Origin: Gyrodactylus bullatarudis
Taxonomy: Eukaryota > Platyhelminthes > Monogenea > Gyrodactylidea > Gyrodactylidae
Assembly: GCA_012064415.1 (NCBI GenBank)
Contig: SSNU01000163.1
Location: 434,001 to 498,000, forward strand
Reading direction: 5' to 3'
Length of the DNA: 64,000 bases
This document shows, one piece after another, positions 34,887 through 46,088 of this stretch (position 1 is its first letter; every line of letters begins with the position of its first letter). The notes under the pieces were generated by a model. The model ran no database searches. It was not told the DNA's origin and worked only from the letters and a program-made list of their open reading frames with translations. Position numbers and translations under genes: made by a program.

Positions 34887-35355
34887 ATGTTTCAAATAAT
34901 TAAGCGAAGCTTCTCAAAACTTTTTGATCAAGACTATAATCAAGTAATTAACAAATAATAAATCCGTCAGATAACTCTTATAGGAAGTATATATGTAAGG
35001 AATTTTGTCGAGAATGATTCCAAGAAATATTACACCTTTTCTTTGCTCACAAGAGATCGGTACAAGACAGTAGAGAGATTCCGCATGAAACGTTCATTTC
35101 ACAAGTAATCCCGTTTGTACTGATTTTCATAGAATTTTTGTGTTTGATAAAAGTCTTTTCACCCACTGTGAAGGCCTTAAAGAAGGAGACAGGGTTTTCT
35201 TGAAAGGAATCATGTGCGCGCATCAAGTGACGAATGAAAACATGAAAATTTGGGTCCCTTGTATTAATGTAACGCAACTGGTTCCTTATGTCTCTAAAGA
35301 TATTTTCAACAGTGATTCTGAAATAAAAGAGTTGAATTTAAGTTTATCTGATTGA
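34887..35355 (+). CDS. SSBP1: Mitochondrial single-stranded DNA-binding protein
   Basis: Three small exons (34887-34943, 34971-35104, 35133-35355) join in frame across introns of 27 and 28 nt and give 137 residues, close to the family size. The N-terminus (MFQIIKRSFSKLF) is short, basic and hydrophobic, as in mitochondrial targeting peptides. The OB-fold follows: ITLIGSIYVRNF, YYTFSLLTRDRYKT, HKIFVFDKSL and LKEGDRVFLKGIM match the strands of bacterial and mitochondrial SSB in the right order and spacing. The protein coats single-stranded mtDNA during replication. An aromatic (Phe) stands where many SSBs have the Trp of the WH motif. The C-terminus is short and acidic. The gene is invisible to single-frame ORF scans. 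Confidence 0.75.
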
Positions 35356-38300
35356 AAGACGGTCTTTCAAAGACCTATTATAGAGAATCTAGTTTTGTAT
35401 ACCACACTATCTATTTCAAATACATTATTGATCAAAGCATTTAATTTTTCATGTTTGACTCAGAGAGAATTAAAGAAGAACCACCTAAAAATTGGTATAA
35501 TACTGACTTATTTCAAGAGTTGTAATTTTATCAATTTTGTATAAACATTAAAATTTCATTCGTGAAATTACTTTACAGTAATATTACTAACAAAGAGACT
35601 ATTCATATAACAAATTAGATAGCTCACTGTAATTGTGATATGATAAAATTTTTTGCTTTATCCTTAAAATAAATGTAACAAATAAATTTTTATGGTCTAT
35701 TATAATTATTACAAGTTATTCAAATTGAACTTTCGAGCTGTAAATTTTTATATAATATTTTCACATTACATTTGAAATATTGATTTCTAACTTCAGATTT
35801 TTTACCAAACTACTGAAACGAAAATTCTTTTTTTTCCAACAAAGCATAAAGTTTATGCTAAATCCTAGTTAACTGCTATCTATTCATTTGTATAATTGTG
35901 TAATTCATTTTTAAATATCCATATCTCTTTTAAAGTAGAATTACTAGTAGAATTATTAGCAGCAAACTGTCCTTGAATTGCTTTTAGTAATTTTCCTTTC
36001 ATCTTGAAACTGTATAATTAAACCACAAATCAAGTACAGTAATCCCGTATTTTCTTTTTAAAAATCGTTAAGAGTTTTTGTTCAAAAATTTATTTTCTTC
36101 CAATAAATACATTTCAAAAGCTCTTTCCCCCAGAATGAACATAAGAGTAAATTTTAAAATTCATTCTAAAATATCTATGAATGAATTCATAATCAGTTTA
36201 GATTATTTACGCGTGTCATTTCCACGACTGACACTTGGCTGAGTGAAATTTCACTTAGGAATTTTGCATATTCATTGCTTAGAAAGATTAGATGTTTTCA
36301 CTTTTGATGGAAGTGTGTCAGTTGATTACACAGAGTGTCTTTAGCCAATTTTAAACATTATTACAATCTCAGTATATCTTGTTTTCAAGCGGAGACAGAT
36401 AACCTATAAAACTGAGCATTTGTCTTGTCTGTAACTTTGAACGAATGTTTCACATGGAATGCACTCTGAATCTGTTGATGTGTATTAGATTTGTTTAATT
36501 TCTTAATCAAATTCCAAAAGCTCTACCGTTGGGGTGTGTTTGTCAGAGGGGTGAATAATTTTTTTTATCAAAAACAAATTCACAATTTGTTCACCAAAAT
36601 CGCATAACTGGCATGTCACAGAATGAATTAACATGCTTATCTGGGGTTACAATGTCGTGAAGATGTCTATTAAATGGGAAGGGAGATGATTTTTTTATGA
36701 CGAACCATTGAGAATCCATTAGGCTACATCTGCATAAATCTTTTAAAGAGAGTTTATTTTACCCAACAGGCGTATCTAATATGATACAATTGTCAAATTA
36801 ATTACAAAATGAAAGACATAACAGAGTGTAGAATCATGTCTTGATTCTTTGATTTTGGCGCCTTACATTTAAAATGTCGGAAATAGGCCTGGAGACCAGA
36901 TAATATGTATGTTACAGAGGGGTTCGTTCAATTGAAACATTTCCATATATATCTCTTTGTTATGAAAATGAACAGCAATGCATAAAGTTTAACCTGAGCG
37001 AAGGCCATATGAATCGAGTTGGCTGAAAAATTGACATTTTTAAAGTTGGTTGAAATCCCATTTTTTCGAACTTTTAGTTGAATTTTTTTATTGATTTGAA
37101 AGTGGGAGAGTGATCAAAAATTGATTTTCGGGATCAAGATTAGATAATCCGTGTTTTATTCATAGTTTTTTTTCAGTTATTTTCCCACTGTCCAAATTCA
37201 AATTGAGAAATATCAGGACAGAATTCAACTTATTTTTCCAGAAAAAAGGCCTTTCCCATAACAATCAGGAGAGATTGATAAAAAAGGGTTATAATATTAA
37301 GAGAGGTAACCTGCCAAGATTATTGTTTCACAAGAAAAAAAGACTAAATTTCCCATCTACAATAATGGCATTATTCACAGAGACACCCATGCTTTTATTG
37401 CAAATCATTGGAGAAGAGAAAACTGATAAAATGAAGCCTAGAACAAGATAGGTTTATTAATTATTGTAATGCCTTGCAGGCACAATTCCCCAGAATAATA
37501 TAAACGGTAATAAGAGATAAAAATAAATTTCCTTGACATTTCAGGCATGTAGTAAACTTTTCATTGTTTTATTTTACCAATTTAAATTCGGTATCCATGT
37601 GTTATTTTTAAACTAACTACTGAATACGAGAATACTGTAAGAAATGATTATGATGTTTCATTCAAATATACAATCTACAAGATAAATAGGGCTCAGTAGT
37701 GTGTTTGAATTTTTTTTTAGAGCTTGCTGATTATTCTCTCGTTGACATGACAAATACACAAAATATCTACATTTTATTATTTAAGTGAAATATATACACT
37801 TTAAAAAAGTTAAGTTTTTATAACAACTGTATACTGGAAATAAACTGCCAGATTTTTGCATTGTTTATTATTATTATTCAAGAATGACGAGAGGCTGGAA
37901 AAAAATGGTAATTCATCTTAATTATAATTGTTGTTGAATGCCTTGCAACAACCTTAGCTTAGGGAACAGCGAGCCTATATTTGAAGATTTAAATTTAACA
38001 TTTACATCTTTTATTTCTTTTATTACACACAAGTTTATCAATGTATTCGTGTATGGGGGGAGGAGGACACGTGTTCGCCAACATATTTACCTCTGATTTT
38101 ACGATCAAAGTATTCATTTTCAACGGTAACAAGTGTCTCTCTCATAACCCTAACCCTTAAAGTCCCACTGGGTTATTTTTATCCCATAGATCACATTTGA
38201 TCAACTAATTGTATTATTCATTCAAGGATCAGAGAACACGTTCTTTACCACCAATTAAATGAGGAATCAAGATTTCTGAAGTTTTTTTGGAAAAGAACCC

Positions 38301-38429
38301 TTTCACTGGTTTAAGAAAAAATTTTTTTGGAAATATTAGGAGACCTTTTAAATCTGGAGCTGGCGCGACTTTTACATTTTTTTAAACATTGAGAATCTCA
38401 ATTTGAGATGAATGAAATAGAAATTGAGC

Positions 38430-38580
38430 CACCATTTTTCAATGAGTTTTACAACGAGAAATTAGACACTCTATGATCTTTTTGAATCAGATTTTCATGT
38501 CAAATTAATATCAAATATATTCTGAATACACTTGAAAAAAACACGGTCAATTTGGGGAAAATTAACGATTTTAGGGAAAA
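38430..38580 (+). repeat. Dispersed repeat copy, with relatives at 61.03 kb and 32.28 kb
   Basis: The segment around 38477-38575 (words AATCAGATTTTCATGTCAAA and CGGTCAATTTGGGGAAAATT) recurs in reverse orientation at about 61030-61117. The word gccaccatttttcaatgagtttta at about 38430-38453 recurs with few changes at 32281-32303. These are parts of one degraded interspersed repeat. Confidence 0.6.
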
Positions 38581-38733
38581 TGAGAACATCAAAATTTTTA
38601 AATGGCACTTTCGAAAATGGCAATTATGAAGCATAAAGAATCTATTTGAAGAAAGAAATGGAAAAGTGTTCACATCTCTATTCACATCTCTGGGACATAA
38701 ATAAAATCTGTTTCAACAATGTACTTATTATTA

Positions 38734-39212
38734 TTAATCCTTTCGATACCAGAGGTCAAAAAAAGTTTTTTTTCCCAATTTTTTTTTCTCAGATCAGTAA
38801 AAGTGTTCATTTTGAATCAGTTAGAAAAAAATATTTCAAAAATTTCGATACCTTGATGAAAAAATGAGATTTATGTAAAAATCATGAATTCCCAAATTCA
38901 TCGAGAATAGCAGTAGGTTATTTTTTAATAAGATCGAATGAAATCTAAAAGATATCCTTTTTGACATTAATTGAGTCTTTGAAACAATTAACTTTCAAAT
39001 AAATCCCTTCATTGGCAAAGTTTCACTCTAAATTACTCACCAGTAGATGGGAATTCCAATATAAATCAGACCCTGATGAAATTATGTGTGAGAAAAAATT
39101 TTCATAAAATTTTGTTCTAGTAAATGTATTTTTATCATCACATTTTAGGTAATTCTGAGAGAGAATTAAGCCTGAAACTTTGGTCGTTCAGCTATGGTAT
39201 CGAAAGGGTTAA
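38734..39212. mobile_element. piggyBac-like MITE with TTAA flanks
   Basis: A 479-bp interval is bounded by TTAA at 38734-38737 and 39209-39212. Inside these, the termini are inverted repeats: TCCTTTCGATACC at 38738-38750 and GGTATCGAAAGGG at 39196-39208, twelve of thirteen matching. TTAA target sites and termini starting CCC/TCC are the mark of piggyBac-type elements. No transposase frame is present, so it is non-autonomous. Part of its interior (38850-38911) recurs in PFK intron 3 near 19777-19834. Confidence 0.7.
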
Positions 39213-40466
39213 TATAATACTTAATTATAATTATTTATTGAATCTTATGATAAGGCCCTTATCTGGTACAATTAGATGTGGTTGGCACTTTTGGTCAGCT
39301 ACATGAATGACTGGAGACCTAATGGAATTAACTGTTAAGTTATCCATGCCTGTTAAGCACTAATTAGAGAAACAGTCTACATTCTTTGAATGATGGCCAA
39401 TTTTTAGATAGGGAACAACCAACCCATAAATAAACCTCAGACCTAATGCACGCCAATTTCCCAAAGGATCTACAAAGTAAGAGAGGACTATATCTATCTC
39501 TGTTATACCCGAATCATGTAAGATAGGAAAATTCTGAGTACAGATTCGGAATCAGCATGAAAATTCACATAGGATTCCTTATCCCATAATAAAAGTTTGT
39601 AAATTTTTCTTCATTATTTTACCACCAGTCTAATAATAATTGGGTATTGTTGCATCCATGTCGTAGTTACCTTCTTATCTGATGCACTACATTTCACTAT
39701 TAGAGGCTACTCAAGAGGATGAGGACAAAATAAAGAATTTGGCCAGTCTCATTTGATCAGATACTGTACTGTCAAATGACTAAATGACCCTGGAGACAAA
39801 ATAATAGAGTTGCATTACTGATCATATCACATTGGTGGTGTTGATCAAATTAGGCGAGAAACTCGGTAGTTTCTATAATAATAATATAATATAATCCAAA
39901 AAGTTAAAGAATTGGCAATTAAAGTTGTATTTGGAATAAAAATAAATTTCCCATGGAGCTTAGTACACTGTAGTATTAATTCATTGAAAAAATTCATCAC
40001 AATGAACGCATGTACTAGGATTTATAATGATTGCAAAATAATGTGATATCGTGTTATAGAGGGAGGTAAATTCAAAAATATATATATACTATATGCAGCG
40101 AATACGTATTATTATTAGAAGGAGGCGTAGGATTTAATTTATTTTAAATGAAAAGTTATCTGTCTTCTTCAATCTCATTTACATTTTGTACATTATACCT
40201 ACAGTAGTTTAGTTTTCGAAATCATTATTGCCTTATCCATTAAAATGAATAAATGATTAAAATAGTTTTAGCTATTATTATTATTATTGCCTCGGTCTAT
40301 ATCTCCTAGCTAAAGAGAATGTAACTGTGCGGAATAATTCTTAATGAAATAAGTCTCATCATACATTTCGAGATTTATTAACTCTCTTTCCCTGTATCAA
40401 ATTTTAGTTCTAGAGAGATGCGAATGGGGAGGAATAAAATAAACTTTTTAAATGTTTACAATGTAA

Positions 40467-40490
40467 GTGTGTGTGTGTGTGTGTGTGTGT
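40467..40490 (+). repeat. (GT)12 microsatellite
   Basis: Twelve perfect GT dinucleotides in the region upstream of Msx. Confidence 0.95.
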
Positions 40491-41389
40491 CTGCGGAAAG
40501 GAATTAAAAGGGAGAGGAGGGTAAGATTGATTCGAACAACTGTCAACATTATCATTTTCCACTACACACACTGGTACTGTAGTTTCATATTTTCATAGCC
40601 AGCAAACTGGTTTTTATTTTCTTCCCAAACACCACCCTCTCAAACTCATTTCATCTCATTAAATTTTGATTTTTTTATTCAATTAAGTAATAATGTTCAC
40701 AGATATATACACTATATATAATATTATGTATGAATTATGATAAACGCATTTGTAGTTTGGTTGTAAACTTTTTATATATAGCTTTCAAAACGTTTATTTT
40801 TCCTGCTATTACATCATTATGTCACACTTTGGGTTAATTAATTAATGGTACATTTAAAATTTTATAAAAAATGAATCATCACGATAAATCATAATGATGA
40901 AAGATTCAACACAGATTTGTATAGAAATAATTGTTTCAAGCAACCAAAGTTGAGGAGCATTAAAAACGTTTAAAAAGTTATGGTATAATTCTTTTAAAAT
41001 TTTTGCGTACGATCAAAATGTATAAAATGATGGATAGATTATTCAGAGTACATATGTATATATTATGTGTATTCTCTGAGATATATATAAATTAGGGAAA
41101 ATATTACTGACAAATTAGTTTAAATTTCATTGGCTGAAGAAGTCCATCTACCCACCCCATGTAAAATTCTTCTCTGTAGAAGAATGGCAAAGAGAGAGAG
41201 AGATAGCTTGTAAAATGGGGGCGGATGGGGACAGAGGGGGAGACAGAAATATTTTATCCTACACTCTCGGCACTGTGTTCATATGCGTTGTTTATATAAA
41301 TGTAAACGTATAATTCCCATTACTTTTCAATTGTAAATAAAATCTTGAAACATTTCCATCCAAATTCAAACAGAGAGAAAATTAATAAC

Positions 41390-44300
41390 ATGTCAGCAGT
41401 TATCACGACCACTGCGCCGACAACACCAAAAATAAATAACTCTGAGGTTGAAAATTCTTTGGAGCCGGTGACGAGGAAGAAATCCTTCTCAATCGATGCC
41501 ATACTCACCAGGGATACGTTCAGTGACTCTGAAAAGGAAGAGTATGACGAAGAGGAAGGCATCTATACGACAACCCAGCTCAGTTCAAGTATGGATGAAA
41601 ATCCAAAGAGAAAATCTCCAGACTGCCCGGAAAAGATTCACGGCTCTATGAAGCTGGCCAGACTGGCCAACTGTCAGCAGCAGGCAGTTGGCCAAGAAGA
41701 AAAGAGTATTCTCACCTCCTCTTCCAGGAATACCCGGTCATGGATTGATCTGCCACATGCATTCGGTGAGTTCTTTTTTCATCGAACAACTTTTCTCTAT
41801 TCTTATCGATTAGATGTAATTAGCTAGGCTTTTAAGGGATCACAAACCTTCTTTTTACTCCAAACAATCGAATGTATCATTCTCAACCAATTGAAGAGAA
41901 ACATTTTGGGAAAAATTGAGCTGACGACAAATCTTCGTTCTTCTTGAACGTGATTGAGTTAGAAGGTGACAGTGACATTAAAATTCACTAATTTCTCAAG
42001 CAGTAAAAATGGTCAAGAAATCGGAATTCCCTTTCCCACACGAATCATCAGACTAAACTTGACAAGTCTGATTTTTCCATTCAGTTAAACATGCAACTCC
42101 ATCTGCTAAAGCTCTCATGATAGCCTATTTTAAAAATAGTATTTTTGGATCAAAAAATGATCTAATTTCTGATGGATGACTCCTGAACTATAAAAATAAT
42201 TGCATTAAAAAACTGTAGATCTGTAATCAGGGTATTCATATAGACCATAGGCAAGAAAAAAGATTGAATTTCTCTGTGACTTTAAGGGTTAAACCATTAA
42301 TAATTGGGATGCCCAAAGGGACATTTTTATGAAATTAGCACGTAAATAGTTTTGCCATTTAAATTAAAATGATTTTTCTTTAACTAATTCTGGTAACATG
42401 AAAACAAATGTTATTTTTCTTGATTATTTGATTTATTCTTGTTTCTAAAGCATCTTAATCTTGTAATATAAAGCCTGTCCTGAGAGCTTTCGATTGGTCT
42501 AGCAAGAATTTTAAGCTTGAGATATCATTTCAACTTAATTCATTCAATGTCTGATCACACGTTAAGACGAAATATTCTGCCGTACCTAACCGAATAAATT
42601 ATTTTTACAATTTACTTACAAATACATAATGTAAATATACAAATTTCATATGATATTAAAACCCTTGACGACTTAGAGAAAAGCACATCGTTGAGATTGG
42701 AAATGAACACGAATATGGAATAGTTTTTTAAAAATCAACCAACCTTTAGTTTAGGAGCTATTGACTTGAAAAACTACAAATTTTAGACACTGAAAATGGC
42801 CAAAAATTTTATTTCAAGACATGAATTCAAGGTGATCTCATTTTCTAGGGGCATGGTTTCTCGACAATAGTCTCTTTTTTTCCTCTTGAATCTCAGTGAG
42901 TGGTTTTTCAAAAAAACGTTTTTTAAATACTTTCTAGCAAATTTTGAAAATCTCAATAAATAACAAGTCATAGTTCATTCGAAAGAATATTGATTGTTTT
43001 AAACAGTATTATGGCTTGAGAAAATTATTTGTCCCGTATATGAGGTGTTAGAATGCTATTCTTCGTTAATTCTGCATTATCATCAATGGGAAAGTATTCG
43101 AAATGTGCTTGATTTTTTGATAAATCAACCAATTCTACTAACTTGTATTGCTTTTCAGATTACAATCGGAATAATTCTCCCTCGAAATGTACCCTCAGGA
43201 AGCACAAGCCAAACAGAAAGCCAAGGACCCCTTTTACAACTCAACAGTTGATGGCATTAGAGAAGAAATTCCGTCAGAAACAATACCTTTCCATAGCTGG
43301 TGAGTTGAGATTATATATTTTATATATTGGGGATGGACTTTTCAATTCTAATATGTTCAATTTCATTTTCCCTGGGTGAAAATGTGATTCAGAATGAATT
43401 TCTAGTTCGAATTATATAAACTTTTCTGCAAAATCATTTTGTATTTAAGTGGCCATGATAGTGTCAAAGTTTCATTTTTTGTCATAACTCTTTCAAATTT
43501 GCTCTCATCAAAGATTTCGAGAGGATTTTGATAGAAATAGTTGACCCATAAGACTTATTTCACTTACAATATATTAAAAATGTCTTGGAGAAAACTATTC
43601 AAGCTTCTGACATGAGAAAAATGGCCGAAATTTGAATTAGTATAATAGACAATCATTGTTTCCACTGGGACCAGTTTATAAATAGATTTTTGACCATATT
43701 TTTTATATATCAATCGAATTCTCTTGAAGAGCCTATTCAGATTCTGGCCCAGGCTAGAAATCGATAATTTGCAAAATCTATCCCTATTATGTATTGGGAT
43801 GAATACAACTCTGGGATGTATGGTAATTAACATTCTAAGAAAGTCTGATTGACACTGACAATGATTTTTAAAATGGAAAAAAGAACATGACAGAATTTGG
43901 CAGTCGGAATTGAATTCCTTAAAAGACACATCACACACAGGAGATTAGGTATAATTTTTCTTTAGAATAAATAAATCTTAAAAACTCCCGCTACATCATT
44001 AGAGATAAAAGAGAGATTAGTAGAGAAAGGTAGTCCCTATTCAAATGTTAATTAAGACTTTTTCCCCTCCTCCTCCTCCTCCTCAATCCAATGTCCCTTT
44101 TGTTGTTTCTGTTGTGTGGATTAAAAGAGTCAACATTGTGTACTTTAATCTCCAACTTATTCAATAGTGTTAGAAGGTGTCCATAGCATTGTCCATTAGT
44201 CATTAATATTATAGAATATATAAAACCAATCCAAGATTTAAGTAATTTCATTGTAGTAAAAGTTCATTGAAAAATTTATTCAAACTACATATGAATTTCG

Positions 44301-46088
44301 TAAACTTCATTCTTACGAAGTTTAATGCTTAGAATTGATGTAGTTACATCAATAATGGTAGAGAGCTGTATCACCATTTATCAAAATTACAGAATTATTA
44401 CTTTATGATTGGAGAATCTATCTTGTTGACTTGCAAATGTCTCTTGCCTCCCTGTTAGGTTATCATGTTAGAGCCTCCGAGAGATTGTATAACAATTACA
44501 TCATTAAACCTTGTGTTGTAGATAGTATTTGAATTCTATCGATATCTGTTTCTTTTTTAATAATAAAGGGGAAATAACTAACTAACTAACTAGAGTTTTA
44601 TTGTTTAACAAATAGCAAAAATACTCCTCCCTCAACCATATCAACAACTGGAAAACATGAATTTACCTCCATTCATTGAATATGGCTCATGTCATAATAA
44701 TTCAATCATCATCATCATCATCATCATTATTATTACTTTTCACCAATTGCGTATTATCATTAGTAATATGTTTGTACGTTAAGCGGAAGATTTAAAAAAA
44801 ATAAAAACCAAAAACATCCATGTCACGAAAACAACACACGCCCGTGTGCCACAAGAGAGAGGAGAAACTGATATGTAGTGCAATAAAATTGCAGTTAAAC
44901 AAACCCAAAACTAATAACGACACTCAAGTACTTTACATCTTCCATATTTAGCAGTACAGGAGTGTAGGCTAACAAGAGAAAATTATATTTGAAAGAAACT
45001 TTTAGTTTGAAAAGGAAAACATTGATCCTTGATTAAGTTGACATTTCGGGTGGTACAGGCCCAAAAATATTTTTTTCCTCTCAAATTTTGATGACAAATT
45101 TATCAAAAAAAACATGTAAAAAAAGATGTTATTTTTTCAGATACATTCATTTGAAATTGTAAATTAATTTTAGCACTGTACTTAGTGTACTACTCTAGGC
45201 TTGTTGTGAAACAAGATAGAAATCACATTGAGTCATCAATTTCAAATTATGGGAAATTGTCAAAATAATAAAATTGAGGAGAACAGAGCAGAGAACACAA
45301 TAATTTTCATGTTTCCCAATTACAACAAGAAATATCTCGAGAAAGAAAATAAAATTTACAAGAGAACAGAATGAAGTTCTGAATTTGAATACAATGAACA
45401 ACTATTAATATAATCAAGTTTAACTGAAAGACCTTTTCAACTTTTGATAGAGCGAGCAGAATTTTCCAATCTTCTCAGTCTAACAGAGACACAGGTGAAG
45501 ATTTGGTTTCAAAATCGGAGAGCCAAGGCCAAACGACTCCAGGAGGTGGAGATTGACAAGTATCGCCTACAGAATCCAAACTTTGAGGCAGCTGTGGCAA
45601 TGGCTTTGGGTGTTAGACCGCCAGGCTCTTACTTTGCCCAGTTCAATCAGGGTATCGAGGAACCAAATGAATTCTCAGAGTCCAGCTTTGATGATTCCAG
45701 TTCGGAAAAGCAACCCGATGATACCGTTATAGTTAACATGGATAAAGATTCAGAACTGAATGCTGGGGAAGTGAAACGAAGTGGTGACAGTGCTGGCCAA
45801 AATATTTCTGATATTCTCAATAGTGAGTGGTGTCGACTTATAACGAGTTCCATTTTTTGCATCTTAATCGTACTGAACAGGCAATTTTTCCCATTTGCAG
45901 AGATCAAGGGTCAGGGTCCCTTCGGTCAATTCAATCCTCAAGACTTGCTGGGAACACTAAGCCAACTCTCAGACGCCAATCCAACCCTTGCCATGGTAGC
46001 TTCCATGTTCAATGGCAACTTTTCCAAGGTCCAACCCAAGAATATTCCAGACCTGAAGGATATGCTAAGGACAAATACTGGCTCGTAA
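41390..46088 (+). CDS. Msx: Msx homeobox transcription factor
   Basis: Four exons (41390-41765, 43159-43299, 45451-45822, 45901-46088) give 358 residues in continuous frame. The N-terminal region has KSFSIDAIL (residues about 31-39), an eh1-type motif that recruits Groucho/TLE repressors. The homeodomain begins after [18 protein letters not shown], which is diagnostic of Msx, and contains [15 protein letters not shown] and [13 protein letters not shown] with Gln50 and Asn51. After a variable Asp/Ser-rich part, a C-terminal block rich in Gly, Asn and Leu follows ([17 protein letters not shown]). Msx proteins are nuclear repressors in neural, mesodermal and appendage patterning. Introns 1 and 2 are 1.39 and 2.15 kb, and the third is 78 nt. 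Intron 2 splits codon 30 of the homeodomain. A plus-strand gene-poor region lies upstream. Confidence 0.93.
42300..42660 (+). repeat. Diverged copy of the PFK-intron MITE in Msx intron 1
   Basis: The segment shares several words with 18790-19215 in the same order, such as GTTTCTAAAGC, CTTAATCTTGTAATA, AATTTTAAGCTTG, TGTCTGATCACACGTT and ACAATTTACTTACAA. The GGGCGG termini are not preserved. It is an old or truncated member of the family. Confidence 0.65.
43300..45450 (+). other. Long Msx intron 2
   Basis: A 2.15-kb AT-rich intron interrupting the homeobox. It contains short low-complexity tracts such as (TCC)n near 44068-44083, an ACTA/CTAA repeat near 44577-44594 and a (CAT)n run near 44707-44729. 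No nested gene was readable on either strand. Confidence 0.6.

Larger units (their letters stand above)
35356..41389. other. Six-kilobase gene-poor region upstream of Msx
   Basis: No gene could be read on either strand in about 6 kb; the short open frames at 37203-37451 and 38500-38867 look like chance. It contains a TTAA-flanked MITE-like element (38734-39212), a second repeat (38430-38580), a (GT)12 tract at 40467-40490, a GA-rich stretch near 41191-41202 and many TAATTA-type words (for example 40834-40846). Such a space in an otherwise compact segment fits a cis-regulatory domain of the homeobox gene. Confidence 0.6.

Noticed and set aside
35047..35277. 76-codon minus-strand frame
   Set aside because: Antisense to mitochondrial SSB exons, which give a better-supported protein.
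37203..37451. 82-codon plus-strand frame in the region upstream of Msx
   Set aside because: Lys/Phe/Leu-rich, no motif, no matching small-intron neighbours.
38147..38158. CCCTAACCC resembling telomere repeat
   Set aside because: Fewer than two full units; better explained as part of a TTAACCCTT-type element end.
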